Positions 9,177-19,913 of a stretch of 64,000 bases of DNA are shown here, piece after piece. Positions within the stretch are counted from its first letter, which is position 1. Each line of letters starts with the position of its first letter. Below the pieces are notes generated by a model that saw nothing but the letters and a program-made list of their open reading frames with translations, made no database searches and was not told the origin of the DNA. The position numbers were made by a program, and so were the translations under genes. Source of the DNA: Pomphorhynchus laevis (Eukaryota > Acanthocephala > Palaeacanthocephala > Echinorhynchida > Pomphorhynchidae); assembly GCA_012934845.2 (NCBI GenBank), contig WNNJ02002300.1, forward strand, positions 62,001-126,000, in the 5' to 3' direction.

Positions 9177-11636
9177 ATGCAGAGTACTCGTGAGCCTTTT
9201 TCACTGAATGTCCTTAAGTGGAATTCGGGAGGTGCTTCTGCCCTCAGACTTTTATCTGGTAGAGATGCAGATGTTATAGTGCTTCAGGAGATGCGGTCTA
9301 TCCGTCTTCCCCAGGACATTACTCGATTTATCCCAAAGCATATATGTTCCCACTATACTCCGTACTTAGCCCCACCTCACTCCTCTTCATCTCAAGGACT
9401 CTTGACCTTAGTTAAGTGCTCCTTAAGGTCCTCCCTCCTATTAAACTACTCATGTCCAGCCATGTCTTGTTTAGTAGTTTCACTTAGTAAAAACGGTAAA
9501 CGCCTCAGTCTAGCCAATGTCTACATCCGTCCAGGGGAAATTCACAAGAACCGTGATCTCCTGGATAGTATTATTGACAGCGGTTATGACATGATACTTG
9601 GGGATTTCAACGACAGAACTGGTCGTTGGATCAATGCAACGCTTCGCAGAGCCAGGAACGGTTATCTTATTCACAAACCCCCATCCCCTACCTTTCATTG
9701 CACATCAACAAATTCTATCCTCGACATTTTACTGCTTCACTCGAGGTGGCTGTTAAAACCCCTCTGCACAGAGCAGTCGCGCCAGCAATTGTCCACCTCT
9801 CATGACCTAATTCGTTGGAGAATTGAGGAAGATATGTTGCTTCGCAGAAGGTTTCACTTTGATCCGATCAGAGTGGCCTTCTTTCAGGCGGCTATCCAAC
9901 TCTTTCCCCGAATAGGAAATGAGAGTCTGACCGAATTTAATACCTACCTCTTTTCGCAAGCTACCGCGATTCTATCGACTACCTATAAAGGTCGTATATA
10001 CAATCCCACTCCGACGAAACTCAAGGTCCTAGCAAAATTACTGAACCTCCCTAATCTCTCTGCTTCCGCCAAACAGGCCCTCTCGAATGAATACTGGAGC
10101 ACCAGATACAGGTTCCAGCTGAGTAGGGATAGGACGAGTATCGCTCGCCTTAATCCTTCTCAGTCTTCCTTTTGGAAGATTTTCAAGAAGGAGAAGTTTG
10201 TTTGCTGGAAGGATAGAGCATTGAGTTGGATAGGGAATGTAGGCCTTGATAAAGTTTTGGAGGAGTCACTAGCCCTACACAACTATGGAGCCACTCAATC
10301 ACCTCAACCAATCCCGCCTTGGTGTAACTTCAGGAGTAGGGATCTATCTGTTACGGATATTCTTAACTCCTGGGGTCCACTCCCGGGCACCTCCAAATCC
10401 GTCGTTCCACTTTTTTCTCGAGTCTGTCAGCTTTTGACAGCTGATCAGAGAAGAGAGGTGGCCGTAACAATGCTTTTAGCCTCCCCATCTGATGTAGCAG
10501 GCATCAATATTAGTAAGCGTGTTTTTATTCCTAAGAAAAAATCCTGCTCATGTCCTAAAGACCTGCGACCCATTTCGATTCAAAATTCCCTCGTGTCGAT
10601 TTACGAAAAAGCGCTTGCGCGTAAAATCCGCGACCATTTAAGTAGGCGAAATTTGATCCCTCCAGGTTTTCATGGGTTCGTCAAAGGTCGCTCGGTCCAT
10701 TCGGCAGTAGGTGAGTTGGAGCAGTTTTGTCGGGAGAATAGCCATCGCCTAGTTGTGGCTATTTTCCTTGACTTTTCTGCTGCATTTGACCGCATCTCCA
10801 TTCCTTTTGTGATCTCTTCTCTTAGGTCCCTCGGGTTGCCTGCGAGAATTGTGAACAGGGTGGAGATTCTGCTGTACACCAAGCGGTTTTATTATGAAGA
10901 CGACCCTGATGCGCGTCAGTTTTACCCTATTACAGGTGTGCCTCAAGGTTCACCTCTTTCTCCTATCTTATATCTTGCTGCCTCCATTAATCTATTCAAA
11001 ATATTTAAGCGCGAACAACGTCTTGTGGTGTATGCTGATGACACCACAGCCCTGTTCTCTGGACACAGGTGTAAAGACGTAGTTTCTGACATCAGCCGCT
11101 TCTTTTTAAGATTAAAAGACCAGTTACCCAAATCCAATCTTATTTTAAACTCCGCCAAATCGCAGGCGGTTGTCTTTCATGGCACCACTGCAACAAAGAA
11201 AAAACTTAAGAGATTAGCACTCTCAGCACTTTCCTCCATATTTGCCTCTGAACCACTCCCCACCTTCACATGTCGGGTAAAATACCTGGGGTTCACCGTT
11301 ACGGTGAACTGGTCGGCGAAAGCTGACCTGGATAGACTTAAACGTATCCTGAGGAAAGCTAGGTGGGCTCTGAAACGGGCTCAGCATCTGTCATTGAAAG
11401 GGAAAACCCAGGTACGCCTTTGGGGTACCTGGGCTATCTCGGGACTAGTCTTTTTCTCAAGAGGACGTCCCCCAGAGCAAAGGCTAAGGTTTCTTAAGCT
11501 CCTCGTCTCTCGTTTACCCAGCATAGTTCGCGCCGATTGGATTCTTCGGGGGGTGAAAGACCCCGGGTGGTTCAGTCGGAAGGCGGCGTGTTGGATCGGT
11601 TGGGGGGCTCAGATCCCCCTGGATTTGATGCCTTGA
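9177..11636 (+). CDS. LINE ORF2, endonuclease and reverse transcriptase, intact
   Basis: An uninterrupted 819-residue frame. The N-terminal endonuclease shows WNSGG (residues 15-19), QE (37-38), NVYIRP, GDFN (142-145) and SHD (209-210): the metal-binding and catalytic residues of the apurinic/exonuclease-III fold, which nicks the target. The reverse transcriptase shows FLDFSAAFDR (530-539), GVPQGSPLSP (from about 587) and the YADD active site (619-622, bases 11,031-11,042). A cysteine-poor C-terminal region with no RNase H follows. All catalytic motifs I can check are present, so the protein could be active. It acts by target-primed reverse transcription in the nucleus. Start choice: the first ATG after ORF1. 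Confidence 0.9.
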   Translation: MQSTREPFSLNVLKWNSGGASALRLLSGRDADVIVLQEMRSIRLPQDITRFIPKHICSHYTPYLAPPHSSSSQGLLTLVKCSLRSSLLLNYSCPAMSCLVVSLSKNGKRLSLANVYIRPGEIHKNRDLLDSIIDSGYDMILGDFNDRTGRWINATLRRARNGYLIHKPPSPTFHCTSTNSILDILLLHSRWLLKPLCTEQSRQQLSTSHDLIRWRIEEDMLLRRRFHFDPIRVAFFQAAIQLFPRIGNESLTEFNTYLFSQATAILSTTYKGRIYNPTPTKLKVLAKLLNLPNLSASAKQALSNEYWSTRYRFQLSRDRTSIARLNPSQSSFWKIFKKEKFVCWKDRALSWIGNVGLDKVLEESLALHNYGATQSPQPIPPWCNFRSRDLSVTDILNSWGPLPGTSKSVVPLFSRVCQLLTADQRREVAVTMLLASPSDVAGINISKRVFIPKKKSCSCPKDLRPISIQNSLVSIYEKALARKIRDHLSRRNLIPPGFHGFVKGRSVHSAVGELEQFCRENSHRLVVAIFLDFSAAFDRISIPFVISSLRSLGLPARIVNRVEILLYTKRFYYEDDPDARQFYPITGVPQGSPLSPILYLAASINLFKIFKREQRLVVYADDTTALFSGHRCKDVVSDISRFFLRLKDQLPKSNLILNSAKSQAVVFHGTTATKKKLKRLALSALSSIFASEPLPTFTCRVKYLGFTVTVNWSAKADLDRLKRILRKARWALKRAQHLSLKGKTQVRLWGTWAISGLVFFSRGRPPEQRLRFLKLLVSRLPSIVRADWILRGVKDPGWFSRKAACWIGWGAQIPLDLMP

Positions 11637-11767
11637 ACATTGAAGAAGACTAACACGTGCTGTCTTGTTATTTCTTTTGTTTATCTTGGAACTGATCTGA
11701 CATTTATTTATTCTTTCACCATGTATTATTTGTTATTAAGAAAATCTTTATTTATTTATTTATTAGA

Positions 11768-12150
11768 AGCAAAATAATGCCGGAACTTAACCTTCTGATG
11801 AGGCCGGTATAACACGCAATGCAAAAGCAAGTGAAATAATATGAGTATCCAACACTCAGGCATCAGTGAATATGAATCTGGAAATTTTAAAGTGAATACT
11901 GACTTGGATTTTAATCTACAATTATAAATATTTGAAATCATCAATGAAAAGTTTCATAACTTGGAAATGATAGAGTGACTGGATGAATAATCGAACGTAC
12001 AAAGCGTGTGCCAGTGATACGACGAGGGTCTGAATCGTAAAAGAAGCAAAATAATTTTAATGGGAAAATGCAGGTACTCAACTATCTGATGAGCCTGGCT
12101 GTACCATACAAAGGCAAAAGTTTCGAAATGATCTAAGTAATAATATTATT
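11768..12150 (+). repeat. Two diverged ~270-bp units with hammerhead-like motif
   Basis: Unit 1 begins GAAGCAAAATAATG at 11,768 and unit 2 begins GAAGCAAAATAATT near 12,039. Each then has AACTT/ACTCAACT...CTGATGAG and CAAAAG. In unit 2 CTGATGA is followed by GCCT...AGGC and then AAAA instead of GAAA, so any hammerhead has decayed. The bases before unit 2 (ATACGACG...AAAGAAGCAAAA) also resemble the LINE leader at 7,838-7,882, hinting that these are leader monomers or a related non-autonomous repeat. Confidence 0.5.
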
Positions 12151-13189
12151 GATGTGTAATAATATCATTGATCACAATTTATTTATGCCCACGCAAGACA
12201 TTATATTTAAAAACCAAATGAGTAAATATAATATAATCCCTACTTATTAACGAATTAAATTGTTTTAGTGGTTTATTTTATCTTCAAAGTGTAATGCTTT
12301 GCAAATATTTTTATAATTTGTAACGTTTAAGGTAACTATAAAATCCATTAAAAAATGGAATAATAATTAAAATTTATAATTTATAATTAATAATTATAAT
12401 TATTATATTTAATTATTAAAATTCGAAAACTACGATCTCGCATCGGCGTGCTTCTCTCAAAGATGTGTTCGCGCTGCATCCGCGCTTCACGTTCTGCAAT
12501 CCATCGTCCTTGCGGAATTTATTGCCCACATTGATCAGATTAAATAAATTAATTTATTAAAGGACCCATTTGCCGGTAACCTTTCTAAAATAATTTAAGA
12601 AAGGTTAATAATTAATTTTTAAAAAAATTAATTATTAAAATATTTTAAATTATTAAATTTTATTTTATCATTTCACAAACGTAAAATGATATTTAAATTT
12701 TGAATTTCCAGGAACTATCAGTTATAGTTGAACGACAATAAAAATTATTATTTTCCACCTTCTCATTTGACAACAGATTATATGTACAAAGGGACCGTGC
12801 CGCGATTGGCTCCCCATTAGGGTCGACTCTAGCAGACTTATTCATGAGGAAGGTATAAGTAAATATATATTCGCGCATAAAATGACTAATGACTAACTAG
12901 ACATGTGTATGACGTGTTTATGTGTATCAAGGGACGACATTATGCCACGGAGAACGTGTTGGGTAGTTAACCGACTTAGATACGAGAATTACACGGAGCA
13001 TACGTCTGGAACAAAAAGGGGTCGACATAAAATGCATGCATCACAATGATACGACTACTACAAGGATATACTGAAAGGTATGTGTTATCAACATTATTAC
13101 ACTGTGGACTTCTACCTTCCCAAGGAAAAATATAAAATGTCCACTGCTCGCTCGTTATTCATGTGAATGCTTAGCTTAACTAAAGACGA
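12151..13189. other. Mostly spacer, with a G+C-richer island and a family-B piece
   Basis: At 12,425-12,540 the base composition rises sharply and more than one frame stays open (minus: LINVGNKFRKDDGLQNVKRG, and another reading RWIAEREARMQREHIFERST). I cannot choose between a host exon and an old element piece. At 12,665-12,745 a family-B repeat with the same GGAACTATCAGTTATAGTTG motif is present. The rest shows no gene. Confidence 0.4.
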
Positions 13190-13860
13190 TTATAAAAATG
13201 AATATAATAGTGCAATCGCTGTTTGACTCGAATTACACTCTATGGGCAATTAAAAGATCCCATAATGCAGCAATGATGAGTTACATCAAGGGATCTGTCA
13301 GCAATTCTAGGACTGAAACACGATATGTAATTTTTCCCTTCTGGAGTGATCACGCATACGATCTAATTCAGTGTGTTATTGGTAAGGCATACAGAAGCAC
13401 TGGCTCACATAATACAGTATTTCTGGGTTATGTATAATCAAGCCCATATATGTAAAATTTGGAGAAATCTACAGTATTCAATGTAATGATTGTGGTTCCC
13501 GTTACATTGGTCAAACAGGCGAAAGCTCACTGTTTGGTTATTAGGCATAAACGCGCAATACGGATATGACAAACCAGCTCAGCTGCGTGGAACCATATTG
13601 CTGCTCATGGACACGATATAAATTTTGCCGGTGCAGAGATTATAGCTCATGAAAGTTATATGGCTATAAGGAAAATAAAATAGGCAATTACTTTACGATA
13701 TCACGATCCTTCTAATAATTTCGAGGGCAATAAACAAGATGTTCTAAACCATCTAACTACTAACGGCAAGTTTATTTTTCGGACTAACTTGACAGTTGAT
13801 TTCTGTCAGATCATTGTTCGCTCTATATTTTTTATTGTAATGTGTGCATTGTCATGTTAC
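13190..13860 (+). mobile_element. Penelope-like element remnant with GIY-YIG domain
   Basis: An open stretch ending near 13,437 (FDSNYTLWAIKRSHNA) resembles the linker between RT and endonuclease. It is followed by YSIQCNDCGSRYIGQTGE, the cysteine-bearing start of a Penelope-type GIY-YIG nuclease, and then a decayed remainder with WNHIAAHGHDINF-like sequence. The element is broken several times and looks old. It ends next to a hammerhead core at 13,860, the order seen in Penelope elements. Confidence 0.7.
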
Positions 13861-13887
13861 TGATGATGATCGCAATAGTGATCGAAA
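13860..13887 (+). ncRNA. Hammerhead ribozyme core (Penelope-associated)
   Basis: CTGATGA (13,860-13,866), a GATC/GATC stem II and GAAA (13,884-13,887) fit the hammerhead core. An AAATTT/AAATTT pair further on could form stem III. Stem I is not clear, so activity is uncertain. Confidence 0.55.
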
Positions 13888-14099
13888 ATTTGTAACAATA
13901 AATTTTTACGTCGACTTCTCTCAATCTGTTCAATTTTAAAAGCAATGGATTCTGCTTTCACAATGATCTCCTCACAGCACGGTCGAGATGCTTTGCTACG
14001 CTGTCGTAAACTCTGTACAACTTAAGATAAAACATTTTATCAAAATTATTTTTGTCATTGCTATGGTGAAAACCTAAATTGAACGAGTCATATCTAATG

Positions 14100-14460
14100 G
14101 GATGACTAAACATCTCCAATGGAATATTTCGCTAGTAGTTACTAGCGACAATGTGAAAATAAATTTTTTCCTTCAACTATACCTGGATATTTAAAAATAT
14201 AAAATGCATATAAGGATGGATATATTTCTAACAATTAGACGGTGTTATGGAACTACCGCTTTGAAAATTACGCTAAAATTGTAGAAAAACAAGATGTAAC
14301 TTTTTTTCATTTTGATGCTAATCTCTGAAGATGCTTGTAACTACAAGCGAAATATCAAAATACATTTTCTTGTCGTTTAACTATACATGATTGTTTCTGG
14401 ATATTCAAAAATTTAAAATACAGATCACGATGGATCTGTATTTCTGACATTTTATTAAAA
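14100..14460 (+). repeat. Family-B repeat with hammerhead core at 14,325-14,352
   Basis: CTGAAGA, a U, the GCTTGT-AACT-ACAAGC hairpin and GAAA form a full hammerhead core (the seventh base of CUGANGA is variable). ATATC at 14,352-14,356 can pair with GATAT at 14,400-14,404 as stem III, leaving U14,405 as the predicted cleavage position. Stem I is weak here. A related hairpin, CGCTAGTAGTTACTAGCG, lies upstream at 14,130-14,147. The downstream TTCTTGTCGTTTAACTATAC is the family-B end motif. Confidence 0.6.
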
Positions 14461-14689
14461 TTTTATTTTGCATTAAAATTGTATGATTATAAAACAACCT
14501 TTTAGTAATACAACGGCTCTAGCGGTGGGCGTTTTGGTGCTGGGCATACAATTCCTTAAAACAAACGACATTAATAATAGTTAGTTTACAAGCTTAAAAG
14601 GTTGATACCTATAACATCTCCATTTATCGTTACTCTTGAGGAAACTTTCAGAGGAACAAATTTTCCACAAACTAAATTGACAAAAATGT

Positions 14690-15010
14690 TCATAAGAAAC
14701 AATTTTTTATAAAGCGCTCACGTCTCATGACTCCAGCCAGATAACTTGATATTATGCTTCCAGCCGCTGTAGTAATCCTTACAGAATCGGGACAGCTACA
14801 TTCTTTGGCTATATTACCAAAGTATATTACTTTATTGTAAGGTAGCATTTGATTGCACTCAACTATTTTCGAATTGCCAAATTTATTCATTATCGACCTT
14901 TGTGGTTCACTGGGCGTGAATTCAAATGAGAATTCGTGAAGTGCAGCGTTATTAAGATGTAGACAGTAAATATTACCCAATGAAATTAGTAAAATCAACA
15001 AAGGAATCAT
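14690..15010 (-). CDS. Possible secreted-protein first exon
   Basis: From ATG at 15,010 the frame starts MIPLLILLISLGNIYC, a good signal peptide of about 17 residues, then reads HEFSFEFTPSEPQRSIMNKF, and later KECSCPDSVRITTAAG. Three cysteines after the signal (ECNQ and CSC) would suit an extracellular fold. The frame closes at 14,690, but a GTGAGC donor-like site near 14,725 suggests the exon may end after GVMRR and splice onward. I do not recognise the family. No clear further exon was found at lower coordinates. Confidence 0.4.
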   Translation of the reverse strand: MIPLLILLISLGNIYCLHLNNAALHEFSFEFTPSEPQRSIMNKFGNSKIVECNQMLPYNKVIYFGNIAKECSCPDSVRITTAAGSIISSYLAGVMRRERFIKNCFL

Positions 15011-15454
15011 TTTGATATTTTGTTGAATCTAAATTCACAATTTTAACATTTTTGCGGTTTTACAGAATGGCCATCAGTAAATCGAACTTCCAGTAGATAA
15101 AACGTCTAATTTTTACAAATTAATTGCATAAATTCAATTGAATATTGATTTCGAATAGCATTTGTGATAAAATGATGCAATATGTAGTCAAAATGTTTGC
15201 GCCTTGTAAGTATGATTGATTATTTAACCAAACAATTTTCCGGTCGATTTCTGATGTGTAAGAAATCAACCAAATAAAGAAGTCAATTAAAATTTTGAAA
15301 TTAGAACATCGATAAATCGATTAAACATGAAATTATAATGTTAAAAATTTAAATTTGTATTCAAAAATGTAATTTATTTATATTTCAATTTTTTATATTT
15401 TTTTATATTTCAATTCTTTTATATTTAAATTCGAAATTATTATATTTTGGTCGA

Positions 15455-15658
15455 ATGTTCAAATGTTCAGACGTCGAATGTTCTGATAACTCGCTATGCC
15501 GCCCATCAATCTCTCAGCACCTAGAGTTTCTTATATTTCGCCGAAAACTGATCATTTCTTTGGTAAACTGCATGGATCCTTTCCCACTTTTATTAAAATC
15601 CACAATAAATTCTGAGGGGTGTATCGATTCTGCGGACGCTCTAGATCGAGTAGTTTAA
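15455..15658. other. Unassigned G+C-richer segment
   Basis: Both strands stay open: plus MFKCSDVECSDNS, and minus LLDLERPQNRYTPQNLLWIL. Composition is above the local background. It could be an exon or an old element piece; I cannot decide. Confidence 0.25.
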
Positions 15659-15659
15659 T

Positions 15660-16585
15660 CATTTGGCCGATCGCCAGAGGCTGATTTCATCGAATCAATC
15701 ATTGTTGATTATACTGCGGTATGATTGCATAACACATTAAAGGCGGAGGCCAAAAATATAACGGCTTTTAAGTTGATTTACATATCTCCTTGTAATTATT
15801 TCTTGTTAACAATAAATATGTTGTTATTTACATTCATGTAATTATTCGTGTTGACTACGTAATTTGTGTGAAACCTCGTATAATTCGAATAAATCGCAAT
15901 AATTAGTATAAAACCATTAAATTATTTTAATTTAACTAAATCATTGATTTAAAATACTTTGATGCTGATCCATTTTTTTTAATTTAGAACTTTGGCGCAG
16001 GATTAATAAACTAATTTGTTTTGATATTTCGATAGCTGCGGCTATAATTAGCAGAAACAAAACGAGTCTCATATTAATGAAAGATTTTAAAATTCAAAAT
16101 ATATATCAATTTATATATATATAAATATATATGAATTGTTATCAATTTATATTTGTATAATGATATCAACAATTGGTATAGAGTTTAATATTTAATATTC
16201 AAATCAGAAATTTAAATTATAAGCTTTATAATTTAAATAACAATACTATCTATTACCTAACATCTTTTAAATTTCAAATTTAATTTCGAATATTTTTTGA
16301 ATATGTTTTACAACTAATTTAAAATCTTCCCATTATCATTCTAAAAGCAATTATAATTTTTTGAAGAAAGGAAGGTCAGGAGCAGTTATTGAACTAAATG
16401 ATACACATTTTCGCTCGTTGCATACGAGCCTCTTCAGGATACAAAATTTATAAATATTATTCTAATAAAGATAAAATTTTAAAATTACTTAATCTCTTGA
16501 CAAATAAAGTGTGAACTTTTGTCAACAAATTTTAATTTAGAATATTAAAAAATTATTGTCTAACGACACTTGATGTGCTCTTAAA
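15660..16585. other. No gene seen; one decayed hammerhead-like site
   Basis: Near 16,030-16,062 (minus) TATAGC-CGCA-GCTATC followed by GAAA matches the stem II and GAAA of the Penelope-end ribozyme, but the core reads CTGCTAA. The rest is A+T-rich spacer. Confidence 0.4.
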
Positions 16586-16589
16586 TTGT

Positions 16590-17935
16590 TCAGGGCGTTT
16601 CGACTATTGCGATAATCCTTTTTAAAAACATTAAAAACATAAAAAACTTTTTAATAGATAGAATTATATTTTTATTTCCGATTAAGATCCGAAATCTACA
16701 ACGTTAAAAATAATTATTAATTTTTTGAAAATTAAAACAATTTAATTTTTAATTTAAAAATTAAATTACCAAAACAACGTTCATGTAAAATTTTGAGCTT
16801 TAACGATTCGGAAAATATGGCTATTGAGCTTTAACTATTCGGAAAATATGTCTAAATTATTAATAATTTTATACATAAAAAATTTTGTATATTTAATAAT
16901 TTATTATTTATTTTTTATATTAAAGGTGTTTAAACATCGATAGGAATAATAAAATAAGAAATCATTGTTCACAAATTTTTAAATAATACGTTCGATGTGT
17001 TCTTAATTATTTTGAAAATATCCATTTTAATTATTTTAATTGTTATTATTTATAGAATAGATAAAAAGAAACGAGAATTTATTCTATAAGAAGGTTTAGT
17101 TTAATATTTCAATAGCTGCTGTTATCATAGAAACATTTATCAGTTCTATCATCAGGAAAAAGTTCATGGTGATAACAGCAGCTGTTGAAGTATTGAACTG
17201 AACCTTTTTATCGAATAACTTATCATTTCTTTGGTTTTATTCAATAAATAATTCTTCTTAAATTGTCCAGACCGTTTAAACATCGAGAGGAATAATAAAT
17301 ATAATAATATAATATATTATTATAATATTAATATATTATTAAATAATAATATATTATTCTACATTTATATATTAGTATAATTACTTTTTATATTTCATCT
17401 TTATAATAATAAAGAAAATATATTATTCAACATTTATTAAGTGTTATGTTTTGACATAAAAAAGAATGATGTATATATACAATGAAAACGGAAAAGGATT
17501 ATTGCAATATTTTAAAATTTGTGAACCATATTTTTTTATTTTATTATTCCTATCGATGTTTAAGCACAGTGTACAATGAATTAGAATCGTTAAATATAAT
17601 TTTAAGATGTATAAAATTATTAATAACTCAATAGACATATTTTCCGAATAGTTAAAGCTCAAAACTGTACATGGAATTTGGTAATTTAATTTTTAAATTC
17701 AAAATTAAATTATTTTAATTTTCAAATAATTAATATGTATTTATTAATTTTAAAGCTGTTTATTTTAACTTTGTAGATGTCGGATCTTAATCGGAAATAA
17801 AAATATAATTCTATTGATTAAAAGGTCTTTTATATTTTTAATGCTTTTTAAAATGGATTATTGCAATAGTCTAAAATTTGTGAACAATAATTTCCAATGT
17901 TATTCCTCTTGATAATTAAACGCCCTAAACAATAA
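16590..17935. repeat. 1.3-kb inverted repeat with ribozyme-like foldback at its centre
   Basis: The left arm (16,590-16,860) and right arm (17,638-17,935) are inverted, diverged copies: both contain the GATTAAGATCCGAAATC/GTCGGATCTTAATCGG pair and the GAGCTTTAACTATTCGG/CCGAATAGTTAAAGCTC pair. Inner arms (16,925-17,010 and 17,510-17,570) also pair. In the middle, 17,093-17,206, a smaller foldback carries GATAACAGCAGCTGTTGAA, a decayed form of the Penelope-end hammerhead. Confidence 0.75.
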
Positions 17936-19815
17936 AATCGTCACTAATCGTTATTTATGGATATATATATTATCATCAGTTTGAGATATTGATTTTAAAG
18001 ATCATGTTCTTAAAATTTTAAGATTTTAAATATTTGTTTATCTGCTATTTTATATCAATTGTAATATTTATGCTTAAAATTTGAGCAAATCTATTTATAA
18101 AATGTTCATTTTTATATTACACAAGATTCGCATAAATTATTTAAATACTTGCAAAAAAAATATTTTTTATCAAATGCGTGATTATTTATCTATAAATAAA
18201 TTTAATAAAATTAAAACTATGTATATATAATTATAGAAAATAAAATTATATTATTTTATAGAAATAAATATATTATGAATATTATAAATTATAATATATA
18301 ATATTAAAATATTATTAATAATATTATTATATTATTAATATTATGTTTCGAATATCAGAAACATTCGAATGCTCGCTGACTGCTAAATGTTACTAGAAAG
18401 CTACTTAAAAGTTAATTAAATGTTACTTAAAAGTTGATTTAATTATAAATTTATAATTAAATAATGAAAATCAACTTATTAAATAATCAAGTGACCAAAT
18501 CATGTGATTATAATGAACCGTAAATTTTACTATTTTAGTAAAATGTATTAAATATAAATGAAAAATTAAATAATATAAGAATTTGCAAAACTAATTTATT
18601 TTTACAAAATAAATTATAAATTTGGGAATTTGTTGAATAAATTCCCAAATGTTAGCTTTTTTTCATAAACCGAAAAAGAGTCAGTAAGGAATAATAGTTT
18701 TTGGATTATTTAAGTTAAAGTTTAGCACAAAGAAATTAAAATTCTATTTCGACAACTATTTGATGGCATCTTCAGGAATATTGCATAGAGGTTTTTTTGT
18801 AAAATTATTTTTCTTAAATATTGAAATGCTAAAAGGTTTTAAGCATTGAACTCAATTCTACAGAAAATAATTTGATCAAGACAAATTATAAATTATTTTA
18901 TTTTTAATAAAATAATATTTTACCAAGACAATTTTTATAATTTACATGATTAACACAATTTAAATTACTTAACAGCATACGTAAATTACAGGATAATCTA
19001 ACATAATAACCTTGCACTGTTATGGTATGAACAACATCACTTACCTTGTTCTATTGATGAATGAAACAAATAAGCCTTTTTTATACCGCTCGCAGAAGTG
19101 ACATAACTTCTGCGATTACATAACTTATGCGATTAGCAAGTGTGAAGGTTAAATTCTTGTATACAGTAGTGACTGATAAATTGTGAATTCATTGAAGAAA
19201 CAAATTAACAATAGAAATGTTCTATAGAGTTTTTAAGCCTAGGTAATTAAAAGCTTAAATTAATTTAATTTTAGTAAATGACAACTTTTGGGATTGCTCA
19301 ACAAATATTGATTAGGAAAATAAACAAAATATAATTTGAATTTTTATTTATTAATGAATAATGTTAATTTTAATTGACATTATTTAATAATGATAATAAT
19401 AATTTAATAATGATTATTTAATAATTATTGAATTAACTAATTATTAATAATTAGTTTCAAATGAATCATTTCAGATTCAAAGAAATAAAATTAATTTCAC
19501 AGAAATACAAATCGCTGTACTAAGTTTTGTTGCATGGAACATAAAATATTGTACTTCAATAGTTTAATAATAAATATTTAGTATTAATCGAATTTTCGAT
19601 TTGAAAACAAAATAATTTATATTTTAAATAACTAAATATATTTTCGTAAAATATAATAGTTTTCAATGACAGTTGCAACGTTTCATAATTCTTAAATGCA
19701 TTAATAAAATCTTATATAAAGATTTTATTATTAATAATAAAATAATAATTTATTATTATTTTATTATTTTATATATCCTCTCTTTAAATTAATCAAATTT
19801 ATTTAAATAGTTTAT
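17936..19815. other. No gene seen; small hairpins
   Basis: A+T-rich DNA. CGCAGAAGT and ACTTCTGCG at about 19,091-19,114 make a 9-bp hairpin. Near 18,745-18,780 (minus) CTGAAGATGCC...GTCGAAA resembles a decayed hammerhead. No exon was recognised. Confidence 0.4.
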
Positions 19816-19819
19816 ACCG

Positions 19820-19912
19820 ATCCATTATTGATAAATAATTATTGGAGCTGGATTAAAGGAAAGAAGAAATTATTTTTGATTTTTCGCTATCTTCTGTTAG
19901 CATCTTCAGAAA
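19820..19912 (-). repeat. Family-A repeat with intact hammerhead core
   Basis: On the minus strand CTGAAGA, U, a GCTAAC...GATAGC hairpin with an AGAA loop, and GAAA lie at 19,882-19,909. The family-A end motif (TATTGATAAATAATTATTGG) lies at 19,824-19,845. A Penelope-like element begins directly beyond it, so the repeat was cut by, or served as target for, that insertion. Confidence 0.65.
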
Positions 19913-19913
19913 A

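Larger units (their letters stand above)
7550..11765 (+). mobile_element. Nearly whole two-ORF LINE
   Basis: A non-LTR retrotransposon with a leader of about 330 bases, ORF1 (7,881-9,143), ORF2 (9,177-11,636) and a short 3' part ending in TTTATTTATTTATTTA near 11,748-11,764. Three CCHC-type knuckles in ORF1, an apurinic-type endonuclease plus RT in ORF2, and no RNase H region place it near the Jockey/R1/I group; the exact clade needs a tree. G+C is well above its surroundings. I did not find clear target-site duplications, so the outer limits are estimates. A truncated relative lies at 45,850-46,280. Confidence 0.85.

Noticed and set aside
10670-11158. Minus-strand frames inside the LINE
   Set aside because: They are shadows of the reverse-transcriptase frame, which carries all conserved motifs.
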